Source: CAZOZZ01 sp965262425 (GTDB lineage: Bacteria > Acidobacteriota > Terriglobia > 20CM-2-55-15). Taken from it: 64,000 nucleotides of DNA. Under the pieces are notes generated by a model. It saw nothing but the letters and a program-made list of their open reading frames with translations. It searched no databases and was not told the DNA's origin. This document shows, piece by piece, positions 52,393 through 61,273 of this stretch. Location: positions 4,464,001 to 4,528,000 of the forward strand of contig OZ253536.1 of NCBI GenBank assembly GCA_965262425.1, in the 5' to 3' direction. How positions within the stretch are numbered: the first letter of the stretch is position 1; the number at the start of each line of letters is the position of its first letter. The position numbers and the translations under genes were made by a program.

Positions 52393-53160
52393 CTACACCC
52401 CGAGGATGTTGTACCCACCGTCGACGTAGAGGATCTCGCCGGTGATTCCCCGGGACATGGGGCTGGCCAGGAAAAGGGCGGTGTCGCCGACTTCGCCGGT
52501 TTCGGTTGGTTTGCGGAGGGGGGCGCGTTCGGCGTGGAGTTTGACCATACCCGTGATGCCCGATACTGCCGATGAGGCCAGGGTTCGGATGGGCCCGGCG
52601 GAGATTGCGTTGACGCGAATGCCATCGGGCCCAAGATCGTTGGCCAGATATCGGACCGATGCTTCCAGGGCGGCCTTGGCGACACCCATGACGTTGTATC
52701 CGCTGACGACGCGTTCGCTGCCAAGGTAGGTCAGTGTGACGATGCTGCCTTCGCGTCCTTCCATCAAAGGTGCGGCGCGACGTGCCGTGGCCACAAGCGA
52801 GTAGGCACTGATGTCCAGCGCGATACGAAAACCCTCGCGGGAAGTGTCGGCGTAGCGGCCCGAGAGTTCTTCACGGGGCGCAAACGCGAGGGCATGAACC
52901 AGGAAATCGAGGCCGCCGACTTTGTCCTTGATCCGGGACATCAACTGGTCGATTTCTTCGTCGTTTGCCACGTCGCAGGGTAGGAGCAGCGGGTTGGTCA
53001 GCTCCGGCGCCAGTTTTTCGACGTTCTGCCCCAGGCGCTCGTTCTGATACGCGAGTACCAGGCGCGCCCCCGCTTTGTCCATCGACTGGGCGATGCCCCA
53101 GGCGATGCTCCGCTTGTTGGCGACGCCCATGATCAGGCCGGTTTTGCCTTCGAGTAGCAT
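52393..53160 (-). CDS. fabI: NADH-dependent enoyl-ACP reductase
   Basis: A 255-residue short-chain dehydrogenase fold. The cofactor loop is GVANKRSIAWGIA, the NAD-type segment is CDVAND and the active site is the FabI pair Tyr and Lys in SGYNVMGVAKAALE, with LTYLGSERV before it. It performs the last step of fatty acid elongation. The start lies 8 bp after the pckA stop, so the two are co-transcribed. Confidence 0.96.
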   Translation of the reverse strand: MLLEGKTGLIMGVANKRSIAWGIAQSMDKAGARLVLAYQNERLGQNVEKLAPELTNPLLLPCDVANDEEIDQLMSRIKDKVGGLDFLVHALAFAPREELSGRYADTSREGFRIALDISAYSLVATARRAAPLMEGREGSIVTLTYLGSERVVSGYNVMGVAKAALEASVRYLANDLGPDGIRVNAISAGPIRTLASSAVSGITGMVKLHAERAPLRKPTETGEVGDTALFLASPMSRGITGEILYVDGGYNILGV

Positions 53161-53168
53161 TTGGATAA

Positions 53169-54725
53169 TTACTTGGGGCCCGCCGCCAGAACCGCGTCGG
53201 TCATATCCGGGGCGAACTCCTCGAAGTTCTTCTTGAATCGCTCGGCCAGTTCGCGAGCTTTCGAGTCGTAGGCGTCCTTGTTGTCCCAGGTGTTCCGTGG
53301 ATTCAGTACTTCTTCGGGTACGTTCGGACAGGTCGTTGGGACCTCGAGATTGAAAATTGGATCCATATAGGTCTCTGCTGTGGAAAGCGTCCCGTCCAGC
53401 ACCGCCTTGATCATCGCGCGGGTGTGAGCGATCTGCATCCGCTTTCCGACACCGTACGGACCGCCGGTCCAGCCCGTGTTGACAAGCCAGCAGTTCGATT
53501 TATGCTGCTCCATCCGTTTCCGGAGCAGGTTGGCGTAAACGGTCGGATGGAGGACCATGAACGGCGCGCCGAAGCACGTGCTGAAGGTTGCTTGTGGCTC
53601 CTTACCAAGGCCCGCCTCGGTTCCGGCTACCTTCGCCGTGTATCCGGAGATGAAGTGGTACATCGCCTGCTCCGGCGTTAAACGGGAAACCGGGGGCAGG
53701 ACCCCGAAGGCGTCGGCGGTCAGCATCACGATGTTGTCGGGATGGTGGCCGCGCCCGCTGGTCTCGATGTTGCGGATGTAGGAGATCGGGTAGGCGGCGC
53801 GCGTGTTCTCGGTGATGGAATCGTCGTTGAGGTCTATCCGTCGCGTCTTTTCGTTGATCGGAACATTTTCGATTATCGTGCCGAATCTTCGCGTTGCGTT
53901 GTAAATGTCCGGTTCGGCCTCGGCGGAAAGCCGGATCACTTTCGCATAGCACCCACCTTCAAAGTTAAAGACACCGTTGTCTCCCCAGCCGTGCTCGTCG
54001 TCGCCGATCAGGCGTCGTTCCGGGTCGGCCGACAGGGTCGTCTTGCCGGTTCCGGACAGGCCGAAAAAGATCGCCGAAGAACCGTCCGTGCCGATGTTTG
54101 CCGAGCAATGCATCGGGAAGACACCCTTTTGGGGCAACATGAAGTTCATGATCGTGAAGACGGATTTTTTGATTTCGCCCGCGTACGCCGTGCCGCCGAT
54201 CAGTACCAACTTTCTGGCGAAGTTGACGAGGACGAACGCTTCGGAATTCGTGCCGTCGACTTCCGGAATCGCATGAAAGTCCGGGAGGCTGACCACGGTA
54301 AACTCGGCCGGCTCCCCGGAGGTCCGCCGAATGAACATGTTCCGGGCGAAGAGGCTGTGCCAGGCTTTTTCCGTTACGATCTCGATCGGGAGCCGGTGCT
54401 CCGGGTCGGCGCCCGCATAGCATTCCTGGACATAAATGTCCCTTCCCTGCAGGTAGCTTTCCAGACGGCCGACCATCGCATCGAAGCGCTCGGTCTCGAT
54501 CGGTCGGTTGACCGGTCCCCACCAGACCTTGTCGGCACACGAGGGTTCCATCACGATGAACTTATCGTTGGGAGATCGCCCCGTGCGGGATCCGGTGCCA
54601 ACCACGACGGGCCCCATGTGGGCGACCTGTGCTTCATCTCGTCGGATGATGTGTTCGTAGAGAGCTGCGGTTGACAGATTGCGAAACGTATTCCGCACGC
54701 GATTCGAGATCAGAGAATTCGTCAT
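53169..54725 (-). CDS. pckA: Phosphoenolpyruvate carboxykinase (ATP)
   Basis: A 518-residue enzyme of normal length. The kinase loops GLSGTGKTTLSADP and IGDDEHGWGDNGVFNFEGG, the substrate segment TGRSPNDKF, YAGEIKKSVF with the metal-binding lysine, and FSTCFGAPF are all present. It converts oxaloacetate to PEP in gluconeogenesis. First gene of a pckA-fabI pair, an unusual partner. Confidence 0.96.
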   Translation of the reverse strand: MTNSLISNRVRNTFRNLSTAALYEHIIRRDEAQVAHMGPVVVGTGSRTGRSPNDKFIVMEPSCADKVWWGPVNRPIETERFDAMVGRLESYLQGRDIYVQECYAGADPEHRLPIEIVTEKAWHSLFARNMFIRRTSGEPAEFTVVSLPDFHAIPEVDGTNSEAFVLVNFARKLVLIGGTAYAGEIKKSVFTIMNFMLPQKGVFPMHCSANIGTDGSSAIFFGLSGTGKTTLSADPERRLIGDDEHGWGDNGVFNFEGGCYAKVIRLSAEAEPDIYNATRRFGTIIENVPINEKTRRIDLNDDSITENTRAAYPISYIRNIETSGRGHHPDNIVMLTADAFGVLPPVSRLTPEQAMYHFISGYTAKVAGTEAGLGKEPQATFSTCFGAPFMVLHPTVYANLLRKRMEQHKSNCWLVNTGWTGGPYGVGKRMQIAHTRAMIKAVLDGTLSTAETYMDPIFNLEVPTTCPNVPEEVLNPRNTWDNKDAYDSKARELAERFKKNFEEFAPDMTDAVLAAGPK

Positions 54726-55051
54726 GGAGTCCCCAGGTTGGTTCGGAACGAGCCTTTAGCGGCCGCGAAATGTAGGAAGTCGCACTCAGCAGTAGCGTCG
54801 TCAGACATAGAGTGTACGAGTGAATCGAAGTGTGCCAACTCCCCTTGTACCACAGTCGCCACCTGTTTCGATCTGAGATTTCCTGCCTCTTCCGGCTGCG
54901 ATTACTCTCACCTTTCCATATCACGGCCGTCGAAGCCGAGTAGTAGCTACAAAAACTGACGCGCTCGGACCCGGGTCCGCCGCTTTTTCTTCGACTCATC
55001 ATCTCGAGCCCCCGCCCGTTTAGCGAGCGGGGTGCCGGAATGGAGGTACCG
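54726..55051. other. Intergenic region between pckA and the lipoprotein gene
   Basis: A 326-bp gap between divergent genes. It holds no tRNA, repeat or short gene that I can support; it should contain the promoters of both genes. GGAGGTACCG at its right end is the ribosome site of the next gene. Confidence 0.5.
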
Positions 55052-55654
55052 ATGAGATTACGCATGGTGTCCTTGTGCGTCGTGGCTGGGTTGGCTGTTA
55101 CCGCCTGTGGAAAGAACGTCAGAACTGAAAACCCGGCTCTGGAACCGACCGCCGTCCTTTATCCGTTCGAACCCATTCCCATTCCCTCCTACGAGGGCAT
55201 GGGTCTGGCAAAACATAGAGACATCCGGATTTCCCAGGAGATGGCGCGCAGCCAGGCGATGGCCGACCAGGGCTCCAACATATTCGAAACCGTCTCGTCG
55301 CGTGTCAGCGAGGTCATCAGTAGCCGTGACGAGCGGGCATCGCTGTTTACCGCCGTCCGGAATCTGTCGACCAGCGTTCCATTGGCAGGCAAGAAATTCG
55401 TTGAATACCGGGTCGGTCAGAACACGGGGACAGTCTACTGCCGGATATACATGGCCAAGAGCGAGGTTGATGAGAACGTGATGGACCGGCTCGTCAAGCT
55501 GAGCCAGTATCTGATAGACAACCCGATCAAGGAACAGTTGACCCGGCAGCTTTCCGGTCAGGGCACGGTCAGCGCGGACATACAGACGCTGACGCTGTTC
55601 CATGAACAGCAGTTGACGCGTGCAAAGGCAGAAAACGGAGGCACCCGGAACTAA
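55052..55654 (+). CDS. LPP20-like lipoprotein
   Basis: A 200-residue exported protein with signal and lipobox LAVTAC. The body (AKHRDIRISQEMARSQAMAD, FVEYRVGQNTGTVYCRIYM) resembles the LPP20 lipoprotein group, whose members contribute to envelope structure or act as synthase activators; the role here is unknown. ATG 55052 has a strong site GGAGGTACCG. It is followed 12 bp later by another LPP20-like gene, now split by a MITE. Confidence 0.8.
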   Translation: MRLRMVSLCVVAGLAVTACGKNVRTENPALEPTAVLYPFEPIPIPSYEGMGLAKHRDIRISQEMARSQAMADQGSNIFETVSSRVSEVISSRDERASLFTAVRNLSTSVPLAGKKFVEYRVGQNTGTVYCRIYMAKSEVDENVMDRLVKLSQYLIDNPIKEQLTRQLSGQGTVSADIQTLTLFHEQQLTRAKAENGGTRN

Positions 55655-55666
55655 GAGAGGCCGAAC

Positions 55667-56092
55667 ATGCGGACTTTGATCATTGCAGGTTCCCTCCTGC
55701 TCACATCCTGTGCGGGGATTCGACCCGTTCAACTACGGCCGCCTGCCGACGTGCCCGCCGGCCTCACGTGGGGGTATGGAGTGGAGAAAGTTCGTGGAAG
55801 GCCGGAGGCGGCGCGGCGGTCGGCATATCTGAAGGCGGTGGACGATCTGCTTTCGCATGGCCCGCTTGTGGTTTCGAGGACCGTTCGCGGGACGACCTCG
55901 GTTGTCGATGCCCGTTCGGTAAACCGGACGATGGAATCCACGTTCCGGCTCCGTGCATCGAACATTATTCAACCCAGCTTTCTGCGGGCCGGAGTCGAGG
56001 ATGGATTTTCCTGGGCGCTCGTCGGTACGAGCGAGCGAGACATTGAACGCGGATGGGAGGAATTTCGGGTCTTCCGCAGAATTTGTGGGTAA
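55667..56092 (+). pseudogene. LPP20-like lipoprotein, 5' part (cut by MITE-C)
   Basis: The first 134 or so codons encode a lipoprotein (lipobox LLTSC), then LKAVDDLLSHGPLVVSR, RLRASNIIQPSFLR and WALVGTSERDIERGW. At 56067 the MITE begins and the frame ends a few codons into it (FRVFRRICG). Removing the element and one target copy restores a continuous frame into FLSWRAGKISEA, so the gene was intact before insertion. The shortened product keeps its lipid anchor and could still be exported. Confidence 0.85.
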
Positions 56093-56391
56093 AACCGTCT
56101 TCCATCGCCGCTTGAGGAGACCACGGTGCTCGCCAAGCCTCAAGGCTTCCCTCGCAAGCTCGGCGGCTGCGCCGTCCTTGACCCTCGGCTGCGCTCCGCG
56201 GTGTCGGCTGGTGTGGGCGATGGGGAACGGGGCCTCCGGCGGGGGCTCCGGGCACCGGGTGTAGGCGTCCGACCGAAGTGGGTACTGGAATATTCGCCGT
56301 CGAACAAAAGAATAAGGTACTTTGTTTCAATTACTTATGTGCGCACAGGCCTTTGGACTGCCCACAAATTCTGCGGAGGAGGCGGAATTTC
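56059..56391. mobile_element. MITE-C copy 3 (317 bp) inside a coding region
   Basis: Element 56067-56383 is flanked by exact 8-bp copies GGAATTTC (56059-56066 and 56384-56391). It has the same length and almost the same sequence as the copies at 12513 and 42858. Intact target copies within a gene show a recent insertion. Confidence 0.9.
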
Positions 56392-57323
56392 TTTCATGGC
56401 GTGCGGGGAAGATTTCCGAAGCTCTCACCTTGTTCGAAGAGGCGAACGGGCCGGGTCGACTGGGGATGCTTCAAGCCTCCATGTCCATTCTCGAAGAAGT
56501 CGGAGCCCAGGATGATCCAGACCTGGCTTACTACAGGGTGAAAACGGCCCTCGACACCGAGCTTTCCCGATTGGCCGAACTCGAGGCGATGAAGAAGCGC
56601 GTGCTCGATGCGGTGGTCGCCGGCCGTCTGACCGAGGCGAACCGTTCCCTCGACATCGCGCTGCTCACGGGCCTTCGGCCGCCCGCCTACGAATCGCTCA
56701 AATACCAGATTGAAGACCAGCGAGCACGGGCCATTTCGATAGTCGTCGCGGGGGACTCCCTCTATTACAACGGGAGGTATAAGGAGGCTCTCCGGCGCTA
56801 CGAAGAGGCGGAGCGGCTGAATGTGGATCATCCCGGTCTGGTTGGGAAGTTGGCTACCGCGGAGGCTTCCCATCGCCAGGCGCGTTCTCAAACCACGATG
56901 CGGACCCTGGGTATCGTGGGTGGCACGGTCTCTCGCGTGTTGGGCGAGTATTTCCGGTCGAAAAGGGAGGAAGAACGCTACGAACGGCGGCAAGATCGCG
57001 CCGATGAAGATACACAAGATTCCGAGGAATCTGTCGAGACCAAAGTGTCCGACAAGTCTCGAACCGAGGCGAAGAAATCCCGGGTGGGCGACGAGAAGTC
57101 GGAGGAGAAGGAAGAACCTGACGCCTCGGAAAAGGCCGAGCAGGTCGACAATGGAGAGGATCCCGATGAGGACGATGACGGGGAGGAAAACGAGGATTTT
57201 GTCGGAACAGGGGGAGACGAGTCGTCCGCCTCCGAAACCCGGAAGAAAGTGGTTCGACCGGTCCTGATGCGCATTCCGAGCGAGGCGAAATCGAAGTCCA
57301 AACCGAAGAAACCTCCCCTTTAG
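56322..57323 (+). CDS. 3' part of the split lipoprotein/TPR gene
   Basis: The native part begins at 56384. The open frame extends back through the MITE to a TTG at 56322 and contains an ATG at 56337, so the element could supply a new start, but no ribosome site is evident. The native region has TPR-like helices (ALTLFEEANG, AISIVVAGDSLYYNGRYKEALRRYEEAERL) and a long charged, Glu/Lys/Asp-rich disordered tail. With the 5' part it would have formed a lipoprotein of about 450 residues. The stop TAG is also part of the target site of the IS1380 element. Confidence 0.75.
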   Translation: MFQLLMCAQAFGLPTNSAEEAEFLSWRAGKISEALTLFEEANGPGRLGMLQASMSILEEVGAQDDPDLAYYRVKTALDTELSRLAELEAMKKRVLDAVVAGRLTEANRSLDIALLTGLRPPAYESLKYQIEDQRARAISIVVAGDSLYYNGRYKEALRRYEEAERLNVDHPGLVGKLATAEASHRQARSQTTMRTLGIVGGTVSRVLGEYFRSKREEERYERRQDRADEDTQDSEESVETKVSDKSRTEAKKSRVGDEKSEEKEEPDASEKAEQVDNGEDPDEDDDGEENEDFVGTGGDESSASETRKKVVRPVLMRIPSEAKSKSKPKKPPL

Positions 57324-59080
57324 CCCGCATTTCTCATGAATGGTGCCCAAAACTGCATTTTGGAGACGGAAAAGATGTCGGAGGCTGGGTGGCGAGAGCA
57401 AAGATGCCGGCTGAGGGGAGTGACTGGGCCTGGACGAGTGGTGGTGAAGGGAATGACGACGTGAAATCGGATTACAGAGACAGCTATCCCGATCAAAGAT
57501 CGGAACGTTGGTATGTCTGAGGAGGGGACGCTCAACAGCGAAGCGGGACTTTCTGAAGGTTGGCATAAATCTGAGCGAACACCGCGGCGTAGGGGTATCC
57601 GCCAGCCATCCGAATCCAGACTCGACGCACGGTCACATGGATCTGCGCTCCGATTTTGAGCAGCTTCAGGCGAATCGTGGTGCACTGCGCCCGCGCGAAT
57701 TCGGTGCCCTGCAACCCGAGCCGTCGCAAGGCCTGCATTAACATGTACGCCACCGATGAAAGGTAGAGTCGGAGTTGATTGGCGCGCATGGTGGCCGTGC
57801 TGGTCCGATCGGCGAACAATCCGAGCTGTTGCTCTTTGATCCGGTTTTCCATATCCCCTCGGGCACAGTAGATCTGTTCATAGATCTGTCTTGGGGTCTT
57901 TCGGCCTTTCGGTAACGAGGTGACGATAAACCGAGGATTGGAGCCCTTGGCCAGATGTTCGGCCTTACCAATGATGCGTCGCTCACGGGTCCAGCTGTCG
58001 CGGGTCTGATACGGAAACGTCTTAAAGACGCGCGCTGGCTTTCCCGTCCTGTCGAATCGCTTTTTTGCAGTCGCCATCGGAGTTTCGATCGCGCCCAGCA
58101 GTCGATTGTTCTTTGCCAGTCCGATCACGTAATCGACACGGTGTTGGGCCTCGCACCACGTCAGGATCTCATCGCGGCAGAAACCCGAGTCGGCACGAAT
58201 CACGATCTGGACTCTGGGCCACTTCTGCCGAATCTGTCCGACGATCCGTTCCAGCTCTTTGACCGATCCGGCCGCACCATCGATGTCGGATCGTCGTAGC
58301 CGGGCACACAGCAGAAACTCCCCACAGAAGATATACAGCGGCAGATAACAATAGTGCCGGTAATAGCCGTGAAAGAAGCGACCCTCCTGACTCCCGTGAA
58401 TCGGATCGTCGGTCGCATCCAGATCCAGAATGATCTGCCGCGGCGCCCGCCGATGCGCTTGGAGAAACACGTCCACCATCAACCTATCCATCGCCGCCTC
58501 GTCTCGTCCGATCTTCTTGTACGGATGGTCTGCCGCACCCTCGGTCGACAGTTCCAGTCGGTTCAGCGTGCTCTTACCAGCCAGGGCCTTGCCTCGATCT
58601 CGTGCCTGTTTCCGGGTCCGACCCTTCGGATCGGTCTCACCCACCATCACGGCCAGCATCGGATCCGACCGGAGTTGGTCGTGGTCGTTCAGATCCTCAT
58701 AGCCCAAACACAATCCGTACACACGTTGCGACACCAGTTGTTCGATCCCGTGTTCCACAAATCGCGGATCCCGATGATCCTGGAAACATCCGGCAAGCTG
58801 TTTCAGAATCCCCGTCCGTTTTTCTGCTTCTCGTAGCAGCAAGCCGCCCGCATCCGTGCTGATGTCTCCTCCGTCGAATTGGCCCCGTACTTCCCGTGAA
58901 CCTAATGCGTGAAATTGAATCGATTCTGTCTTACACTCTGTATTCATAAAGGCCGCCTCCGTCTGCGCATTTGATGCTTCTAGACAAAGTCATCTATGCC
59001 AGACAGGGCGGCCTTTTTCGGTCCTTTCCCTTCCTACTCTGTTTCGATTTATCTCAGATCTCTTGAGAAATGCGGGTTAG
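57320..59080. mobile_element. IS1380-family insertion sequence
   Basis: Element 57324-59076 (1753 bp) has inverted ends CCCGCATTTCTCA and is flanked by TTAG on both sides (57320-57323, 59077-59080), the 4-bp duplication typical of IS1380. The interior has one full transposase on the minus strand. The left target copy carries the stop codon of the preceding gene, so that gene is unchanged. Non-coding ends flank the transposase. Confidence 0.9.
57532..58947 (-). CDS. IS1380 transposase
   Basis: A 471-residue transposase of full length. Family segments include STDAGGLLLREAEKRTG, DPRFVEHGIEQLVSQR, ILDLDATDDPIHG, RADSGFCRDEIL, RGDMENRIKEQQLG and SVAYMLMQALRR. The DDE aspartates (LDLDATDD, IRADSGF) and the glutamate in DMENRIKE are present, and the frame is open throughout, so the element may be active. 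Confidence 0.93.
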   Translation of the reverse strand: MNTECKTESIQFHALGSREVRGQFDGGDISTDAGGLLLREAEKRTGILKQLAGCFQDHRDPRFVEHGIEQLVSQRVYGLCLGYEDLNDHDQLRSDPMLAVMVGETDPKGRTRKQARDRGKALAGKSTLNRLELSTEGAADHPYKKIGRDEAAMDRLMVDVFLQAHRRAPRQIILDLDATDDPIHGSQEGRFFHGYYRHYCYLPLYIFCGEFLLCARLRRSDIDGAAGSVKELERIVGQIRQKWPRVQIVIRADSGFCRDEILTWCEAQHRVDYVIGLAKNNRLLGAIETPMATAKKRFDRTGKPARVFKTFPYQTRDSWTRERRIIGKAEHLAKGSNPRFIVTSLPKGRKTPRQIYEQIYCARGDMENRIKEQQLGLFADRTSTATMRANQLRLYLSSVAYMLMQALRRLGLQGTEFARAQCTTIRLKLLKIGAQIHVTVRRVWIRMAGGYPYAAVFAQIYANLQKVPLRC

Positions 59081-59207
59081 ATCCGATTATCGAGTTGTGT
59101 GATTTGTTTCGGCAGCAGTTTCGTGATGAACCGCAGTTCTGGCGGGACGAGCAGTCGTCGGGCTGCCGCGGAAGGAATGGCTCGCCGGAGGTGAGGTCGT
59201 CTGCGGA

Positions 59208-59978
59208 CTAGCGAAAGCCCTCGAGAAACTCGTTCAGCTTCTCACGGTATCCGCGGCTCAGACTCAACTCCGTGCCGTTCTTGAGAATGACGACATACTC
59301 TCCGTTGAACATGGGTTGGAGTTCGCGAACCACGTCGACATTGACGATGGTCGATCGGTGGATCCGTAAGAACTTGTCCGGGTCGAGGCCCTCCTCCAAC
59401 CTGCTCATTGTCTCGCGCATCAGATGAGCGCCGTCTTCGACGTGGAGTCGCACGTAGTTACCGGCAGCCTCGATCCACTGGATTTCAGACGTTTTGAGGA
59501 AAAAGACCCGGCCCGATTCTCTGATGACTAATCTCTCCAGGAATCGCCGGCCCGACCCCAACTCCCCCAACAGCTCCAACAATCGATCCCCGGTCTTACC
59601 GTTTCGGCCGGCCAGATGCGTCCGCGCCCGCTTGAGAGCCTTGCCGAACCGACCACGATCGAAGGGCTTCAGGAGGTAATCGAGTGCGTGAACCTCGAAG
59701 GCGCGGATGGCGTGCTGGTCGAATGCGGTTACGAACACAACAACCGGCATATCGTCGGCTCCAACCGCGCCGATCACACCGAAGCCATCCAGGCCCGGCA
59801 TCTGGATGTCCAGGAACACCAGGTCCGGATTGTCGGACCGGATCGATTCGACGGCTTCGTTACCGTCACCACACTCTCCGATGATTTCAATGTCCTTCTC
59901 GCCGGCCAGCAACGTACGAATCTTCCCCCGCGCCAGGGGCTCATCGTCGACGATCAAGGTGCGCCATTTCCTGCTCAT
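59208..59978 (-). CDS. LytTR-family response regulator
   Basis: A 256-residue regulator. The receiver domain has TLIVDDEPLARGKI and phospho-acceptor Asp in LVFLDIQMPG; the LytTR DNA-binding domain is at the C-terminus (IQWIEAAGNYVRLHVEDG, FLRIHRSTIVNVDVV, LSRGYREKLNEFL). It overlaps the kinase gene by 4 bp, so the pair is co-translated. Targets unknown; such pairs often control envelope functions or nearby transporters such as the ADOP permease. Confidence 0.94.
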   Translation of the reverse strand: MSRKWRTLIVDDEPLARGKIRTLLAGEKDIEIIGECGDGNEAVESIRSDNPDLVFLDIQMPGLDGFGVIGAVGADDMPVVVFVTAFDQHAIRAFEVHALDYLLKPFDRGRFGKALKRARTHLAGRNGKTGDRLLELLGELGSGRRFLERLVIRESGRVFFLKTSEIQWIEAAGNYVRLHVEDGAHLMRETMSRLEEGLDPDKFLRIHRSTIVNVDVVRELQPMFNGEYVVILKNGTELSLSRGYREKLNEFLEGFR

Positions 59979-61075
59979 TGGCGGCTTCCCCCATCGTCGG
60001 TCGAGGAACGGAACGGAATCGTGATGCGGACCTCCAGCCCACCGCCGTCGCCGCTCTCGAGCTCGAACCGATGGTCATCACCATAAAGGCGCTCCAGGCG
60101 CGCGCGGGTGTTCGAAAGGCCAACGCCGCCGTTGTCTGCGGTCCAATCCTCGGGCAATCCTCCTCCGTCATCACGAATCCTGAGCTTGAGCACGCTGTTG
60201 TTACGCTCGGCCCTGACGGAAACCGTGCCACCGGACGTGCGCGGTGCGATCCCGTGACGGATGGCGTTCTCGACCAGAGGCTGGAGCAGGAGGTTCGGCA
60301 CTTGTGCATCGAGCGTATCGTTGGCGATCGAGATATCGACCTTCAATCGATCGCCAAACCGAGCCTGCTCGATTTCGAGGTAGGGATCCAGGAATTCCAG
60401 TTCTCTCTTGAGCGACACTTCCTGAACGCCCGTGTTCTGAAGGCTGAGCCTCAGAAGATCGCCCAGTCGGCTGATCATCCGGTCTGCCAGCTCCACGTCC
60501 TTATGAACGAGAGCCGACACGGTGTTTAGCGCGTTGAACAGGAAGTGCGGGTGTAGCTGCATCTTGAGAACCTGCAACTGCGACTGTGCGAGACGCGCCT
60601 CCAGATCAGCCGCCTTCAACCGCCGCTCCTGGTACAACCGGTAGTATTCGATGGCATATCCGGCACCCACGACAACACCGAATATGATGACGTTGAGGTG
60701 AAGGTTCGCCATGGCGAGGTTCGACACTCGGGCGATTGGGCTCGTTGAACCCATGACAACGCCCGCCACGGCGGCGGCTACGAAGACGTGGAGGGCGGCA
60801 AAGAAGAACGAGGCGGCACCGTACGTCACAGCGCCGCGAAACCATCGTGCCCTCTCGAAAGGAAACCGTTTGACAAACCAGAAGATCAGAGGCGTCAGGG
60901 CCGCCCAGGTCCCGTAGTTGACGCCGGGAAACTGCAAGGCCTGGCTCCACGAAACGTAGCTGTCCGCGTAGGCTCCGTACAGGACGGCCTGGCTTGCGGA
61001 AAACACCGCCACCAGCGCCCACCCCGTGCAGATGAGGATCCACTTTGCCCAGAGGCCTCGCTTTTCGACCGGCAT
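59975..61075 (-). CDS. LytS/YpdA-type histidine kinase
   Basis: A 366-residue sensor with four membrane helices in the first 150 residues and no periplasmic ligand domain. The His_kinase region is QLHPHFLFNALNTVSALVH (phosphorylated His in HPHFLFN) and the ATPase domain has LLLQPLVENAIRHG and GGVGLSNTRARL. The ATG at 61075 is chosen because longer frames add a non-membrane tail with no family match. It partners the LytTR regulator. Confidence 0.93.
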   Translation of the reverse strand: MPVEKRGLWAKWILICTGWALVAVFSASQAVLYGAYADSYVSWSQALQFPGVNYGTWAALTPLIFWFVKRFPFERARWFRGAVTYGAASFFFAALHVFVAAAVAGVVMGSTSPIARVSNLAMANLHLNVIIFGVVVGAGYAIEYYRLYQERRLKAADLEARLAQSQLQVLKMQLHPHFLFNALNTVSALVHKDVELADRMISRLGDLLRLSLQNTGVQEVSLKRELEFLDPYLEIEQARFGDRLKVDISIANDTLDAQVPNLLLQPLVENAIRHGIAPRTSGGTVSVRAERNNSVLKLRIRDDGGGLPEDWTADNGGVGLSNTRARLERLYGDDHRFELESGDGGGLEVRITIPFRSSTDDGGSRQ

Positions 61076-61273
61076 ATCTTTATTTATACATGAGCAGAGA
61101 CGGAGAGACACAGCGTGGGATGAACCCACCAGTTTCGGTGACCAGTGTCGCTGGCCGAGGGATGATCCCGGACTGGTTCTGAACACGGCTCGAAAGCCGA
61201 TCCGGGATTCGTGTGTCTCGGTACCAGCGATTTTCTGTGTCGCCCGCGGCCGCACCCCGTTTTACTCGCCTGG

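Noticed and set aside
58996..59211. 71-residue plus-strand frame at the right end of IS1380
   Set aside because: It straddles the IS end and the target duplication, so it was created by the insertion. No family match.
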